Origin: an uncultured Clostridia bacterium
GTDB lineage: Bacteria; Bacillota; Clostridia; UBA1381
DNA length: 13,444 bases
Direction of reading: 5' to 3'
Assembly (NCBI GenBank): GCA_934487205.1
Contig: CAKSRS010000066.1
Location: 1 to 13,444 of the forward strand
In this document: piece by piece, positions 6,561-13,444 of the stretch
How positions within the stretch are numbered: the first letter of the stretch is position 1
Layout of the letters: each line of letters opens with the position of its first letter
Translations under genes and position numbers: made by a program
Notes under the pieces: model-generated
Database searches by the model: none
What the model saw: only the letters and a program-made list of their open reading frames with translations
Told to the model about the DNA's origin: nothing

Positions 6561-6722
6561 ATTATATCAGATTATGCAAAAATGATAGAAGAACTTGGAG
6601 AATGGGAGGCAAAAAGCGAGAAAATAGAAAAGGAATTAAATGAAGCCTCACCGACAGAATTAGCGGAGTATGTGTCTGAGATTTTAATAATAGCGGCAAG
6701 AATTTCCGAAGCGGCATATTAG
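6561..6722 (+). pseudogene. 3' fragment of a second small lipoprotein-like gene
   Basis: A frame different from the preceding pseudogene encodes IISDYAKMIEELGEWEAKSE followed by a Glu-rich helical tail ending ISEAAY and TAG at 6720-6722. The helical, acidic ending with a DYAKMIEEL-like start resembles C-termini of clostridial lipoproteins of the DUF6591 type, from memory. No signal peptide, SD or upstream part of that gene is present, so I read it as a remnant. An ATG at 6582 could start a 46-aa peptide, but it lacks a convincing SD. Confidence 0.45.
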
Positions 6723-6737
6723 ATGTTCATGGCAAAT

Positions 6738-6788
6738 GACAGTTTAAAACTGCCTGAGAAACAAAGCAGTTTTAAACTGTCATTTTTT
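6738..6788 (+). terminator. Strong hairpin terminator between convergent genes
   Basis: A perfect 16-bp inverted repeat, GACAGTTTAAAACTGC (6738-6753) with 6766-6781, a 12-nt loop, then T6 (6783-6788). It serves the + strand best. On the - strand it lies directly beyond the stop of the HPr-kinase-like gene and may also act there, with a poorer U-tract. Confidence 0.85.
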
Positions 6789-7512
6789 AAATTTTCTCGC
6801 CTGTCATGGCGGTAAGGGTTGCTTGTGCGGCATTATCCGAAATATCGCATGCAATCCTATAAAACGGCACAAGTTTTAAAAGTTTATCGACATGTTCAAG
6901 CGTAAGCCCGGTACACTGCGGATTTTTCGGGAGATATACCTGATGCAAAACGTCGTTAAGCACATCCGACGGCTTTTGCCGCGTGCACAGGTTATCCGTC
7001 CCGCGGTTGATGATGCACACACCGCCCAGCGGCATACTGACATTTTTGCACCACTGCTCTTTGCCCGCCCATGGCGTTGAGCATGTCGTAACGCCGTTAT
7101 CATCTATCCGAAGAATCGGCTTATCACCGTTTATTATATCGACCTTATCGCCCGCCAATTTTCGCCAAAGGCATATATGCGTCGTTTTGCCCGTGCCGCT
7201 CGGCGCGGTAAACAGATATCCTCTGCCGCCGTACGAAATTGCCGCTCCGTGAAATACAAAACAGCCGAATTTCGGCAATTGTTCCGCTATTACGCGATAA
7301 AGTGCCGTACATTCCGTGTATTCTTCACTTGCGATAAAATTCGTCTTTTCCATTTCGGCAGCAACCGTTTCGGGCGATACCGAGGCGGTAATATTTGGCG
7401 CACCGCCCGGCTTTTCAATAATATAATCTCTGCAAAATGTTCTGACAAAATCAAATCGTGTATTTATTTCAACTGTCAGACCTGCCAGCTTAATATAAAA
7501 TGTGTAGTTCAT
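6787..7512 (-). CDS. HPr-kinase-like (HprK-fold) ATPase
   Basis: A 241-aa protein with a beta-rich N-terminal part (about residues 1-80) and a P-loop domain: HGAAISYGGRGYLFTAPSGTGKTTH (Walker A about 103-111), INGDKP (about 127-132) and TPWAGKEQW (146-154). These are hallmarks of the HPr kinase / PEP-carboxykinase-like family found next to PqqD-type or peptide-modification genes. It is not canonical HprK, whose length and capping motifs differ. The ATG at 7512 is chosen because GGGAGG lies seven bases upstream; an upstream in-frame start would overlap mtaB. It follows mtaB by 10 bp, so it is cotranscribed. The substrate is unknown, and no PqqD or radical SAM maturase for a peptide is nearby. 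Confidence 0.82.
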   Translation of the reverse strand: MNYTFYIKLAGLTVEINTRFDFVRTFCRDYIIEKPGGAPNITASVSPETVAAEMEKTNFIASEEYTECTALYRVIAEQLPKFGCFVFHGAAISYGGRGYLFTAPSGTGKTTHICLWRKLAGDKVDIINGDKPILRIDDNGVTTCSTPWAGKEQWCKNVSMPLGGVCIINRGTDNLCTRQKPSDVLNDVLHQVYLPKNPQCTGLTLEHVDKLLKLVPFYRIACDISDNAAQATLTAMTGEKI

Positions 7513-7522
7513 ATTTTCCTCC

Positions 7523-8815
7523 CTATATAAATTCGCCAATAAAGGCGTCGCCCCGGACAGCAATGAGTTTTACCATGCGGTATTTACCGCTTAAATCCTC
7601 GGTTGTTTTGACATGCACATTTTGATAGTTGCTTGTTTTGCCTTCAAAATATCCGTCTTTTACGGGCTGTTCAAACAAAACTTCCGCCGTTTCGCCGATA
7701 AAGCGCTGCATAAAATCAAGCCGGGATTTTTCGCATATATCCGCTATAATTTTACTGCGTTTTTCTTTGGTCTTCGGGTCTACTTGATTGGGAAAATCCG
7801 CGGCGGGAGTGCCTTCGCGTACGGAATACTGAAAAATGTGCGCGCGGGCAAAGGATACCTTTTCGGCGAATCTGCACGTTTCTTCAAATTCAGCGTCGGT
7901 TTCGCCCGCAAACCCGACCATGATGTCTGTCGTGATTGCCGCGTCGGGAAAATGCCGCCGCAAGCCTTCGACAATTTTGTAATACTGTGCCGTTGTGTAT
8001 TTTCGGTTCATGCGCCGCAGCGTTTCGTCGCACCCGCTCTGCAGCGACAGATGAAAATGGTGGCACAGCTTATCGCAGTCTTTGATTTTTTCGATAAATT
8101 CTTCATTGAGCGTCATCGGTTCGATTGAGCTCAGACGTATTCTTTTAATTCCGTTAATTTTATTTGCCGCGAGCAGCAAATCCGCGAGGTCGTGAGTCTT
8201 TTTATCCAGCCCGTATGACGCAATGTGTATGCCGACATATGTTATTTCGGTGAAACCGTGCTCCGCAAGACGCTTTGTCTCGGTGATTACTTCGGAAAAA
8301 TCACGGCTGCGTATAGGACCGCGCGCATAGGGAATAATACAGTAGGAACAGAATTGGTTACAGCCTTCCTGCACCTTTATATATGCGCGTGTGCGGTCTT
8401 TGTAATCGGTTACCGATAACCCGTCAAAATTGTGCGTGTGCATGATATCACTGACGCAGCAGCTGTTTTCGGCATTGGCGTGCTGTTCGTATAAATTTAC
8501 TATGTTCGCCCTGTCCTGTGTGCCGAGAACAAGATTTACTCCGTCGATTTTTAATACTTCATCGGGACTTGTCTGCGCATAGCACCCCGTGACGATTACA
8601 AATGCGTCGGGATTCGTTTTTTTTGCGCGTCGTACAATCTGCCGCGATTTACGGTCACTCATGCCCGTAACGGTGCAGGTGTTTATTATGTAAATATCGG
8701 CATATCCGTCGTAATCACAGATTTCGTAATCGCTTTTTTTGAATAATTCACTCATGGCTTCCGTCTCGTATTGATTGACTTTGCAGCCGAGAGTGTAGAA
8801 TGCAACTTTTTTCAT
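7523..8815 (-). CDS. mtaB: tRNA t6A37 C2-methylthiotransferase MtaB
   Basis: A 430-aa radical SAM methylthiotransferase that converts t6A37 to ms2t6A37 in ANN-decoding tRNAs. The N-terminal UPF0004 domain carries the three cluster cysteines (C11 in TLGCKVNQYE, C47 in NTCTVT, C78 in TGCYAQ). The radical SAM motif is GCNQFCSYC (C152, C156, C159), followed by IPYARGPIRSR. LSSIEP and SLQSGCDETLRRMNRKYT are further family marks, and a TRAM domain occupies about residues 370-430. CKVN and IPYARGP favour MtaB (YqeV) over MiaB. The start ATG has AGAGGT upstream. It is first in an operon with the HprK-like gene. Confidence 0.94.
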   Translation of the reverse strand: MKKVAFYTLGCKVNQYETEAMSELFKKSDYEICDYDGYADIYIINTCTVTGMSDRKSRQIVRRAKKTNPDAFVIVTGCYAQTSPDEVLKIDGVNLVLGTQDRANIVNLYEQHANAENSCCVSDIMHTHNFDGLSVTDYKDRTRAYIKVQEGCNQFCSYCIIPYARGPIRSRDFSEVITETKRLAEHGFTEITYVGIHIASYGLDKKTHDLADLLLAANKINGIKRIRLSSIEPMTLNEEFIEKIKDCDKLCHHFHLSLQSGCDETLRRMNRKYTTAQYYKIVEGLRRHFPDAAITTDIMVGFAGETDAEFEETCRFAEKVSFARAHIFQYSVREGTPAADFPNQVDPKTKEKRSKIIADICEKSRLDFMQRFIGETAEVLFEQPVKDGYFEGKTSNYQNVHVKTTEDLSGKYRMVKLIAVRGDAFIGEFI

Positions 8816-8865
8816 GCTTACCTCTTTTAGCGTGTATATTAATTTTGTGTAAAACTGATATTACT

Positions 8866-8894
8866 ATTATATAAAATATTTACAAAAAGTGCAA
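8866..8894 (-). promoter_or_regulatory. Promoter of mtaB operon
   Basis: On the - strand, TTGCAC (8889-8894), a 17-bp spacer and perfect TATAAT (8866-8871). It is back-to-back with the promoter of the HPr-like gene; the two -35 boxes are only 7 bp apart. Confidence 0.85.
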
Positions 8895-8901
8895 TACCCT
8901 A

Positions 8902-8930
8902 TTGACTAAATTAAAAAAAAGTTGTATTAT
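8902..8930 (+). promoter_or_regulatory. Promoter of the HPr-like gene
   Basis: TTGACT (8902-8907), a 17-bp spacer and TATTAT (8925-8930), on the + strand. Divergent from the mtaB promoter with almost no space between the -35 boxes, so the two transcription units could influence each other. Confidence 0.85.
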
Positions 8931-8969
8931 ATAGTTACAAAATAATGTAAATCACGGAGGTATTTAGTT

Positions 8970-9203
8970 ATGAAAACTTTTAATCTTATTTTGAGCTCGA
9001 TTAATGACGTAAAGGACTTTGTAAACGCTGTTTCGAAGTATGATTTTGATGTTGATTTGACATCGGGAAGATATGTCGTTGACGCAAAGTCGATTATGGG
9101 GATTTTCAGTTTGGATTTGTCAAAGCCGATTAAGGTTGAGGTTCACAGCGATGATTGTGACCAATTTTTGTCAGACGTTGAAAGATTCAGAACCGACGAC
9201 TAA
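8970..9203 (+). CDS. HPr-like protein lacking the phosphoacceptor histidine
   Basis: A 77-aa protein. Its centre, VVDAKSIMGIFSLDLSKPIKV (residues 36-56), closely matches the regulatory-serine region of HPr and Crh (KSIMGLMSL), with the HprK-target serine equivalent at Ser41. The segment where HPr has GLHARP (His15) reads SSINDVKDFV here and has no histidine, so PTS phosphotransfer is not possible. Established parallel: Bacillus Crh also lacks His15 and acts only through Ser46. Good SD GGAGG (8956-8960), its own promoter and a terminator make it monocistronic. An HprK-fold ATPase lies on the divergent operon. A link between the two is inference. Confidence 0.8.
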   Translation: MKTFNLILSSINDVKDFVNAVSKYDFDVDLTSGRYVVDAKSIMGIFSLDLSKPIKVEVHSDDCDQFLSDVERFRTDD

Positions 9204-9213
9204 GATTAATCAG

Positions 9214-9243
9214 TCGGCAGGCTTTTTGGTCTGCCGATTTTTT
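9214..9243 (+). terminator. Terminator after the HPr-like gene
   Basis: TCGGCAG (9214-9220) pairs with CTGCCGA (9231-9237), with a 10-nt loop and T6 (9238-9243). The next gene's SD starts only about 7 bp later, so the cupin gene probably relies on read-through or has no separate promoter. Confidence 0.85.
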
Positions 9244-9259
9244 ATATATGGAGGAAATT

Positions 9260-9589
9260 ATGATTATAGATTTTGAAAATATGGAATTTGTTAAAAGGAC
9301 GGAATTTTTGGGCGGGAAAAAGAGCTTTTTTATCCGCAGCTACAATGACGGCGTAAACAATATTATGAGCGACAGGCTTGAGCCCGGTGCGTCGATAGGA
9401 TATCACAAGCATGAAACGGGCAGCGAAATTATTTATATCATTAAGGGCAGCGGAAAGGTGCTTTATGATAATAATGAGGAGCGCGTTGCGGCGGGACAAT
9501 GCCATTACTGCCCTAAAGGGCATTTTCACAGCCTGATAAACGACTCGGACAGCGACTTGTATTTCTTTGCAGTTGTTGCGAATCAGTAA
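9260..9589 (+). CDS. Small single-domain cupin protein
   Basis: A 109-aa cupin with both metal-binding motifs intact. Motif 1 is GYHKHETGSE (H49, H51, E56) and motif 2 is GQCHYCPKGHFHSLIN with its final His. Such proteins bind a metal and a small ligand or act as isomerases; the substrate cannot be read from sequence. The ATG at 9260 follows GGAGG (9250-9254); the ATG at 9248 would place this SD inside the gene. No promoter is seen directly upstream. It precedes an AraC regulator in the same direction. Confidence 0.88.
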   Translation: MIIDFENMEFVKRTEFLGGKKSFFIRSYNDGVNNIMSDRLEPGASIGYHKHETGSEIIYIIKGSGKVLYDNNEERVAAGQCHYCPKGHFHSLINDSDSDLYFFAVVANQ

Positions 9590-9597
9590 AAAAACAA

Positions 9598-9627
9598 TTG
9601 CAATTATGTGTCGTTTTATTGTATAAT
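9598..9627 (+). promoter_or_regulatory. Promoter of the AraC-family gene
   Basis: TTGCAA (9598-9603), an 18-bp spacer and perfect TATAAT (9622-9627), located between the cupin stop and the regulator's SD. Confidence 0.8.
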
Positions 9628-9647
9628 AGCTGTAGGGAGTGAGTTTT

Positions 9648-10463
9648 ATGAGTATGGAATACGTCAACTCTGAAAGCGTACAGCAATTTATCGTGTACAA
9701 TATCGGATATGAGGCATGCGCGCCGGGGCATTGCTGGAGCTGCGCCTTGCCGGACAGATATCTTATTCATTATTGTTTATCGGGCAAGGGGATTTTGCGC
9801 ACCGGCGGGAAGGAGTATCGGCTCAAAGCGGGCAACGCCTTTTTGATTGGAAAGGGGTTCAGTTACTATGAGGCTGATTTCGAAGAACCGTGGAAGTATG
9901 CATGGATTAATATTTCCGGAAGTCCGATAATTGATTTTCTGAATCAGGTCGGACTCTCGGAGGAAAATCCGATTTATACGTCCAAATCACCCGAACTGGT
10001 TGAAAAGTATTTTAAAACCTTGCTCAAAATAGAGGGCAAAGATGATTTTATGATATATTCCGAAGTTTTCGGACTTTTGTCGGTAATGCTTAAAACGAGC
10101 AATAAATATGGAGTACAGGGCGGATTTGAGCAGACAAATTATGTTGAAACGGCGTGTGATTTTATTGCGGCGAATTACCACAGAAGAATATCGGCGGAAG
10201 ATATCTGCGCATATGTGGGGTTGGAATATTCGTATCTTTTCCGATTATTCAAAAAAGAGATGGGGATAAGTCCGTCGGCATATCTTGCCGATTACCGCAT
10301 GAAAAAAGCCGCCGAGCTTTGCCGCAGCAGTATGGCGGTAAAGGAAATAGCGCCCTCGGTAGGATATGATGACAGGAGCACGTTTTCAAAGGCTTTTACG
10401 CGGCATTTCGGCATGTCGGTGAGTGAGTATAAAAACTGCAATAAGCAGTTTCGGGAGGGTTGA
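9648..10463 (+). CDS. AraC-family transcriptional regulator
   Basis: A 271-aa regulator. The N-terminal cupin-like ligand-binding domain (about residues 20-100; RYLIHYCLSGKGILRTGGKEY, AGNAFLIGKG, WKYAWINISG) is typical of sugar-responsive AraC/YesN-type regulators. The C-terminal double HTH (about 165-265) contains ISAEDICAYVGLEYSYLFRL and VGYDDRSTFSKAFTRHFGMSVSEYK. The ATG at 9648 is preferred over GTG 9639 because the SD AGGGAG (9634-9639) lies eight bases upstream. Targets are unknown; no sugar transporter or glycosidase is visible, so it may act on the flanking cupin or NUDIX genes or elsewhere. Confidence 0.92.
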   Translation: MSMEYVNSESVQQFIVYNIGYEACAPGHCWSCALPDRYLIHYCLSGKGILRTGGKEYRLKAGNAFLIGKGFSYYEADFEEPWKYAWINISGSPIIDFLNQVGLSEENPIYTSKSPELVEKYFKTLLKIEGKDDFMIYSEVFGLLSVMLKTSNKYGVQGGFEQTNYVETACDFIAANYHRRISAEDICAYVGLEYSYLFRLFKKEMGISPSAYLADYRMKKAAELCRSSMAVKEIAPSVGYDDRSTFSKAFTRHFGMSVSEYKNCNKQFREG

Positions 10464-10465
10464 AA

Positions 10466-11080
10466 GTGGAAAAATGGCTGGAATGGGCAATTGAAATTCA
10501 AAGCCTTGCACAGGCGGGATTGGCGTATACGGATAACGTGTATGACATCGAACGGTATGAAAGACTGCGCGAAATCGCGGCGGAAATGATGGCAGAAAAA
10601 TCCGGTCTGACGCTTGATAAAGTCAAAGGATTGTTCTGCAATGAAACGGGATATCAAACGCCGAAATTAGATACGCGCGGCGTAGTTTTTAAGGACGGAA
10701 AGCTGCTGCTTGTGCATGAAAATAACGGAACATGGGCGCTGCCGGGCGGGTGGTGCGACGTTTTGCAGTCGGTAGAATCGAACACTCTGAAGGAAATTTA
10801 TGAAGAAACGGGTTTTTCGGCGCGCGCCTTAAAATTGATTGCCGTTCAGGACAGGAATAAACATAATAAGCCGGCATATGCATACGGTGTATGCAAAATC
10901 TTTGTTTTGTGCGAAATCATTGGCGGCGGATTTCGGGAAAATATTGAAACAACCGAGGTGAAATTTTTTGCACGGGACGAGCTGCCGGAAAATCTGGCAG
11001 AAGAAAAAACGAGCCGGGAACAGCTGGAAATGTGTTTCCGTGCATACGGCGACAAAAACTGGGAGACATATTTTGATTAG
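10466..11080 (+). CDS. NUDIX hydrolase with N-terminal helical domain
   Basis: A 204-aa NUDIX protein. An N-terminal helical domain (about residues 1-60, EKWLEWAIEIQSLAQAGLAY) is of the type found in some Firmicutes NUDIX hydrolases. The catalytic domain has PGGWCDVLQSVESNTLKEIY and EETG (residues 93-116), a NUDIX box in which Lys replaces the usual Arg of REXXEE and Asp replaces the first Gly, as in other members with GGWxDV. It hydrolyses a nucleoside-diphosphate-linked compound of unknown identity. The GTG at 10466 has GGGAGG (10453-10458) at ideal spacing; a TTG at 10460 is too close. It begins 2 bp after the AraC stop, so the two are cotranscribed. Confidence 0.9.
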   Translation: MEKWLEWAIEIQSLAQAGLAYTDNVYDIERYERLREIAAEMMAEKSGLTLDKVKGLFCNETGYQTPKLDTRGVVFKDGKLLLVHENNGTWALPGGWCDVLQSVESNTLKEIYEETGFSARALKLIAVQDRNKHNKPAYAYGVCKIFVLCEIIGGGFRENIETTEVKFFARDELPENLAEEKTSREQLEMCFRAYGDKNWETYFD

Positions 11081-11081
11081 T

Positions 11082-11124
11082 AAAAAAATCGCAGCAAGCC
11101 TAAAGCTTTGCCGCGATTTTTTTT
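11082..11124 (+). terminator. Terminator between convergent transcription units
   Basis: AAAAAAATCGCAGCAAGC (11082-11099) pairs with GCTTTGCCGCGATTTTTTT (from 11105), with one mismatch and one bulge, ending in a long T run. The A run on the other side makes it usable on the - strand too, serving the gene that ends at 11136. Confidence 0.85.
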
Positions 11125-11135
11125 GAAGGATTTTT

Positions 11136-11909
11136 TTATGATTTATCACAGCCGCAGCCGCACCCGCGACGTTCTCTGTCAGATGTATCGAAATCGTCGT
11201 CAAAGTCCGCGCGCTCGGGCGGGAAGAATTCGTCGACAGGGAAGGAAATTCTGTCAAACAAATCGCATGGATTATCATCGGTTGCGCCGATACATTCCTT
11301 TTGCGGTACACAGAAATCGTAAGCCGGGATAAGCAGCATTACTCTGCGCTCAAGGCGGATTATAGAGAATATGCCGATAGATACGAATACGCGTTTTTGC
11401 TCTCCGCCGAGGATAAGACTGTCGTCAAATACGCGGCTGACGGAATCGGGTATGCTTGCGAGGTCAAAGTCGTCATCGCAGCAGCACTTGTCGTTTACGT
11501 CAACGACTTTTGCGCCGAGAGAAATCGGGTCAACAACTTCGACTACGGCACTCGGCATATTTGTCTTTTTCCACATTTGCGGGTCAAAAGCGTCCTGCTT
11601 ATACTTTGACGCAAATACTTTTGCGTTGCCTTCGCTGCCGAACAGTATTACTTTCTTGTCAAATGTCGCAAGACCTTCAACCTCTGTCGGTCTGCCGAGC
11701 CCTGTAAATACGGCAAGCGTAATTTTAAAGAAATATTTCAAATCAACCGAATAAAATCCGCGGTTGAACGGAACCGGCTCGATATCCGAGAATACCCAGA
11801 TTATCTCTGCCTTAGTGCATTTTACGTTGATTGCTCTGTCAACAACATTTTGCCCGTCCGCCGTCAGATATACACGTATGTTCTCAAGGCAATCTTTGTC
11901 ATAAGACTA
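11136..11909 (-). pseudogene. 5'-truncated gene for an unnamed Cys/Asp-rich protein
   Basis: The frame is open from TAA at 11136 back to an in-frame TAG at 11907-11909, 256 codons, but its first possible start is a TTG at 11741 with no SD. The protein-like sequence clearly continues upstream of it (CLENIRVYLTADGQ, CTKAEIIWVFSDIEP, RGFYSVDLKYFFKITL). Motifs include VILFGSEGNAKVF, VVEVVDPISLGAKVVDVN, a CCCDDDFDL cluster, LLIPAYDFCVPQKEC and a CGCGC tail. From memory this style is common in hypothetical, possibly spore-surface proteins of Clostridia, but I cannot name the family. No signal peptide or membrane helix is seen. The 5' part (start, SD, promoter) is missing exactly where the recombinase gene begins, so it is interrupted or decayed. 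It could also be functional if the gene is rejoined by excision. Confidence 0.72.
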
Positions 11910-11940
11910 TGCAAGATAGATATTTAGTATAAATGGCGAT
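11895..11940. mobile_element. Putative recombinase attachment junction (element end)
   Basis: The host reading frame ends at 11907 and the recombinase gene's stop is at 11941. This short segment must contain the boundary between element and chromosome if the insertion reading is right. Large serine recombinases usually lie at the end of their element beside the attachment site. No repeat marks the crossover because the other end lies outside the window; the exact core cannot be given. Confidence 0.5.
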
Positions 11941-13444
11941 TTAAAGCCAATTGTTAAAAGATACAGTTATTTGGAAATCGCTGTTCCAGCTTTTGTCGCG
12001 CTTGTACGTTATCCTGTTTATGAGTTTTTTGAAAATAAAATTTTTCTCGGATGCCGGCATGGTAGCATAATTTTCTATTAAATGCCATGCGAGCGGAATT
12101 ACTTCACGGCGGAGCGGCTCGTTATCGATTACAGATAACTGTGCTTTATATTTTTCGAGCTGCTTTTCAAGCTCTGCTGTCTTTTTTGATAATACACCGC
12201 TGCGTGTAGTAAAGGTTTTGATATCATATACACCTTGTTCCAGCAAATCGTAAAGTTTATCCGATTGTAATTGCAGTGTTGTCAATTGCTTTTGGATATC
12301 ATTGATTGCGATTTTTATTGATGCGATATGTTCCGCATTTATTTTTTTTGCATCATTGCTTTTGCTTTTTACTTCTTCTAAAGTTGCGTTAAGTATGTGC
12401 AAGACGCGCTTTTCAACCTTTTCACAAACTATAGAGCGATTGCATGCGGTTGTGTTGCATATCAATCTCGGCGGTAAATCGCGTAATTTCTGACGCGTCA
12501 TAATTTTACCGCAATTTGCACAATATACAAGACCGGCAAGAGGGTTCATAATTTCGCCCGTATATGATGGCGGGTGCGTGTGTTCGGAACGTATACGCTG
12601 TGCCTCGTCAAACAGTTCTTGTTCAATTATCGGTTCATGAACGCCGTCGGCTACAATCCACTCGGATTCGGGGTTTAAAACAGAACGGTTTTTGTCTGTC
12701 GGTAATTTCTTTTTTATTCTGCGTTTTTTGTTAAAGATAATTTTTCCGGTATAAATAGGATTGGACAGATAAAACTGAATCGTCGTACGACCGAACTGGT
12801 CGCTTTTTCGCGGCTTAAGTCCCATATCGTTTAGTATCTTTGCGATTGTGGCGGAACCGTAATGCTGATGTACGTACATATCGTAAACCATTTTAATTAC
12901 CTTTGCCTCCGGCTCATATATCTCCAAGGTTGGCTTACGGTTAATATATGTGCGTCTGTAACCGTAAGGCGGCTCACCTACATGATACCCGTCCTCGACG
13001 GTTCGCGCGAGCCCTATTCGCAGACGTTTTGTGATTTTCTTTAATTCCTGGCGTGCAAACAGCATCTGCATTTCGGTTGAAAATTCGTCGATTTCATCTG
13101 ATAGATCGTAAGTCTTACCGGGCGTTATTATTTTTGTATCTGCACTTTTAAATGTGTCTAATATTATACCGCGGTCCTTTGTGTCGACACGTCCCAGACG
13201 GTCGATGTCCATGCATAATACGCCGCTGTATTTGCCTTTTTCTATATCATTTAACAAGCGTATCATTTCGGGACGTACAAACAGACCGTCACCCGATACA
13301 ACCTCTAAATATATTTCAGATATATTTAGTTTTGCCTTTTTTGCAAATTCAAGCAGTATTCTTTTGTGCTTGTCAAGGGTTTCCTCTATCGTTTCATTTT
13401 CGGGGTCGCCGCGCGATTTTCGCAAATATAAAGCATTTATATTC
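11941..13444 (-). CDS. Large serine recombinase (partial at window edge)
   Basis: The frame is open to the right edge and reads NALYLRKSRGD there, so the 5' end lies just beyond 13444; a TTG at 13425 is not the start. The catalytic Ser is in RKSRGD (codon 13414-13416) and DIDRLGR carries conserved arginines. After the resolvase domain come the Recombinase domain (about 150-270 residues in; YEPEAKVIKMVYDMY, then NPIYTGKIIFNKKRR), a zinc ribbon (CANCGK and CNTTAC) and a coiled-coil segment (about 340-430). About 500 residues are visible. Such enzymes integrate and excise phages, ICEs, IMEs and sporulation skin elements by site-specific recombination. It ends 31 bp from the truncated gene on the same strand. 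Confidence 0.93.
   Translation of the reverse strand, partial: NINALYLRKSRGDPENETIEETLDKHKRILLEFAKKAKLNISEIYLEVVSGDGLFVRPEMIRLLNDIEKGKYSGVLCMDIDRLGRVDTKDRGIILDTFKSADTKIITPGKTYDLSDEIDEFSTEMQMLFARQELKKITKRLRIGLARTVEDGYHVGEPPYGYRRTYINRKPTLEIYEPEAKVIKMVYDMYVHQHYGSATIAKILNDMGLKPRKSDQFGRTTIQFYLSNPIYTGKIIFNKKRRIKKKLPTDKNRSVLNPESEWIVADGVHEPIIEQELFDEAQRIRSEHTHPPSYTGEIMNPLAGLVYCANCGKIMTRQKLRDLPPRLICNTTACNRSIVCEKVEKRVLHILNATLEEVKSKSNDAKKINAEHIASIKIAINDIQKQLTTLQLQSDKLYDLLEQGVYDIKTFTTRSGVLSKKTAELEKQLEKYKAQLSVIDNEPLRREVIPLAWHLIENYATMPASEKNFIFKKLINRITYKRDKSWNSDFQITVSFNNWL

Noticed and set aside
6738..6781. 16-bp inverted repeat as a transposon end or operator
   Set aside because: It is followed by T6 and lies between convergent genes, which a terminator explains fully; no transposase or target duplication is present.
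7613..8128. 171-codon open frame on the + strand within mtaB
   Set aside because: mtaB is certain from its cysteine motifs on the other strand; this frame has no SD or family marks.
11371..11754. Open frames on the + strand opposite the truncated Cys/Asp-rich gene
   Set aside because: The - strand frame has ordered protein-like motifs and continues beyond both ends of these frames; the + frames read as Ser/Arg-rich shadows.
13423..13425. TTG as start of the serine recombinase
   Set aside because: The residues encoded upstream (NALYL) are the usual beta strand before the catalytic RKS motif, so the gene continues past the window edge.
1..13444. CRISPR arrays, tRNA and rRNA genes
   Set aside because: No regularly spaced repeats and no tRNA-like cloverleaf or rRNA sequence was noticed on either strand by eye; a software scan was not possible.

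Overview
The window reads as chromosomal DNA of an endospore-forming member of the Clostridia (Bacillota). The evidence is a complete eight-gene spoIIIA operon followed by an Asp23/Gls24-family gene, strong SD sequences, TTGNNN-17-TATAAT promoters, and moderate GC with AT-rich intergenic DNA. The species cannot be named from the sequence.

Layout. 1-92: the end of an unidentified gene and its terminator. 161-4760: spoIIIAA to spoIIIAH on the + strand, tightly packed with overlapping or abutting genes, encoding the mother-cell side of the SpoIIIA-SpoIIQ channel between mother cell and forespore; a possible sigma-E promoter precedes it. 4837-5316: an Asp23/Gls24 protein with its own sigma-A-type promoter and a terminator. 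5372-5560: a free-standing promoter drives a roughly 154-nt structured RNA that I do not recognise. It has a 12-bp plus 13-bp hairpin, a 16-nt loop-to-3'-tail complementarity, and a terminator hairpin with an alternative pairing. 5653-6722: AT-rich decayed lipoprotein genes, one with three single-base frameshifts plus a 3' fragment of another, closed by a 16-bp terminator hairpin.

6787-8815 (- strand): mtaB (tRNA t6A37 methylthiotransferase) and an HPr-kinase-like ATPase in one operon. It is divergent from a small HPr-like protein gene at 8970 that lacks the phosphoacceptor histidine but keeps the regulatory-serine motif; well-formed back-to-back promoters separate them. 9260-11080 (+ strand): a small cupin, an AraC-family regulator with its own promoter, and a NUDIX hydrolase, ending in a terminator.

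11136-13444 (- strand): the 3' part of a conserved-looking Cys/Asp-rich protein gene without a start codon. Its reading frame is cut about 31 bp from the 3' end of a large serine recombinase gene that runs off the window. The simplest reading is an integrated element that has split the gene near its 5' end. In a spore former this raises the possibility of a skin-like element excised during development, but nothing here proves it.

The two items most worth follow-up are the unassigned structured RNA at 5407-5560 and the recombinase-gene junction at about 11895-11940.
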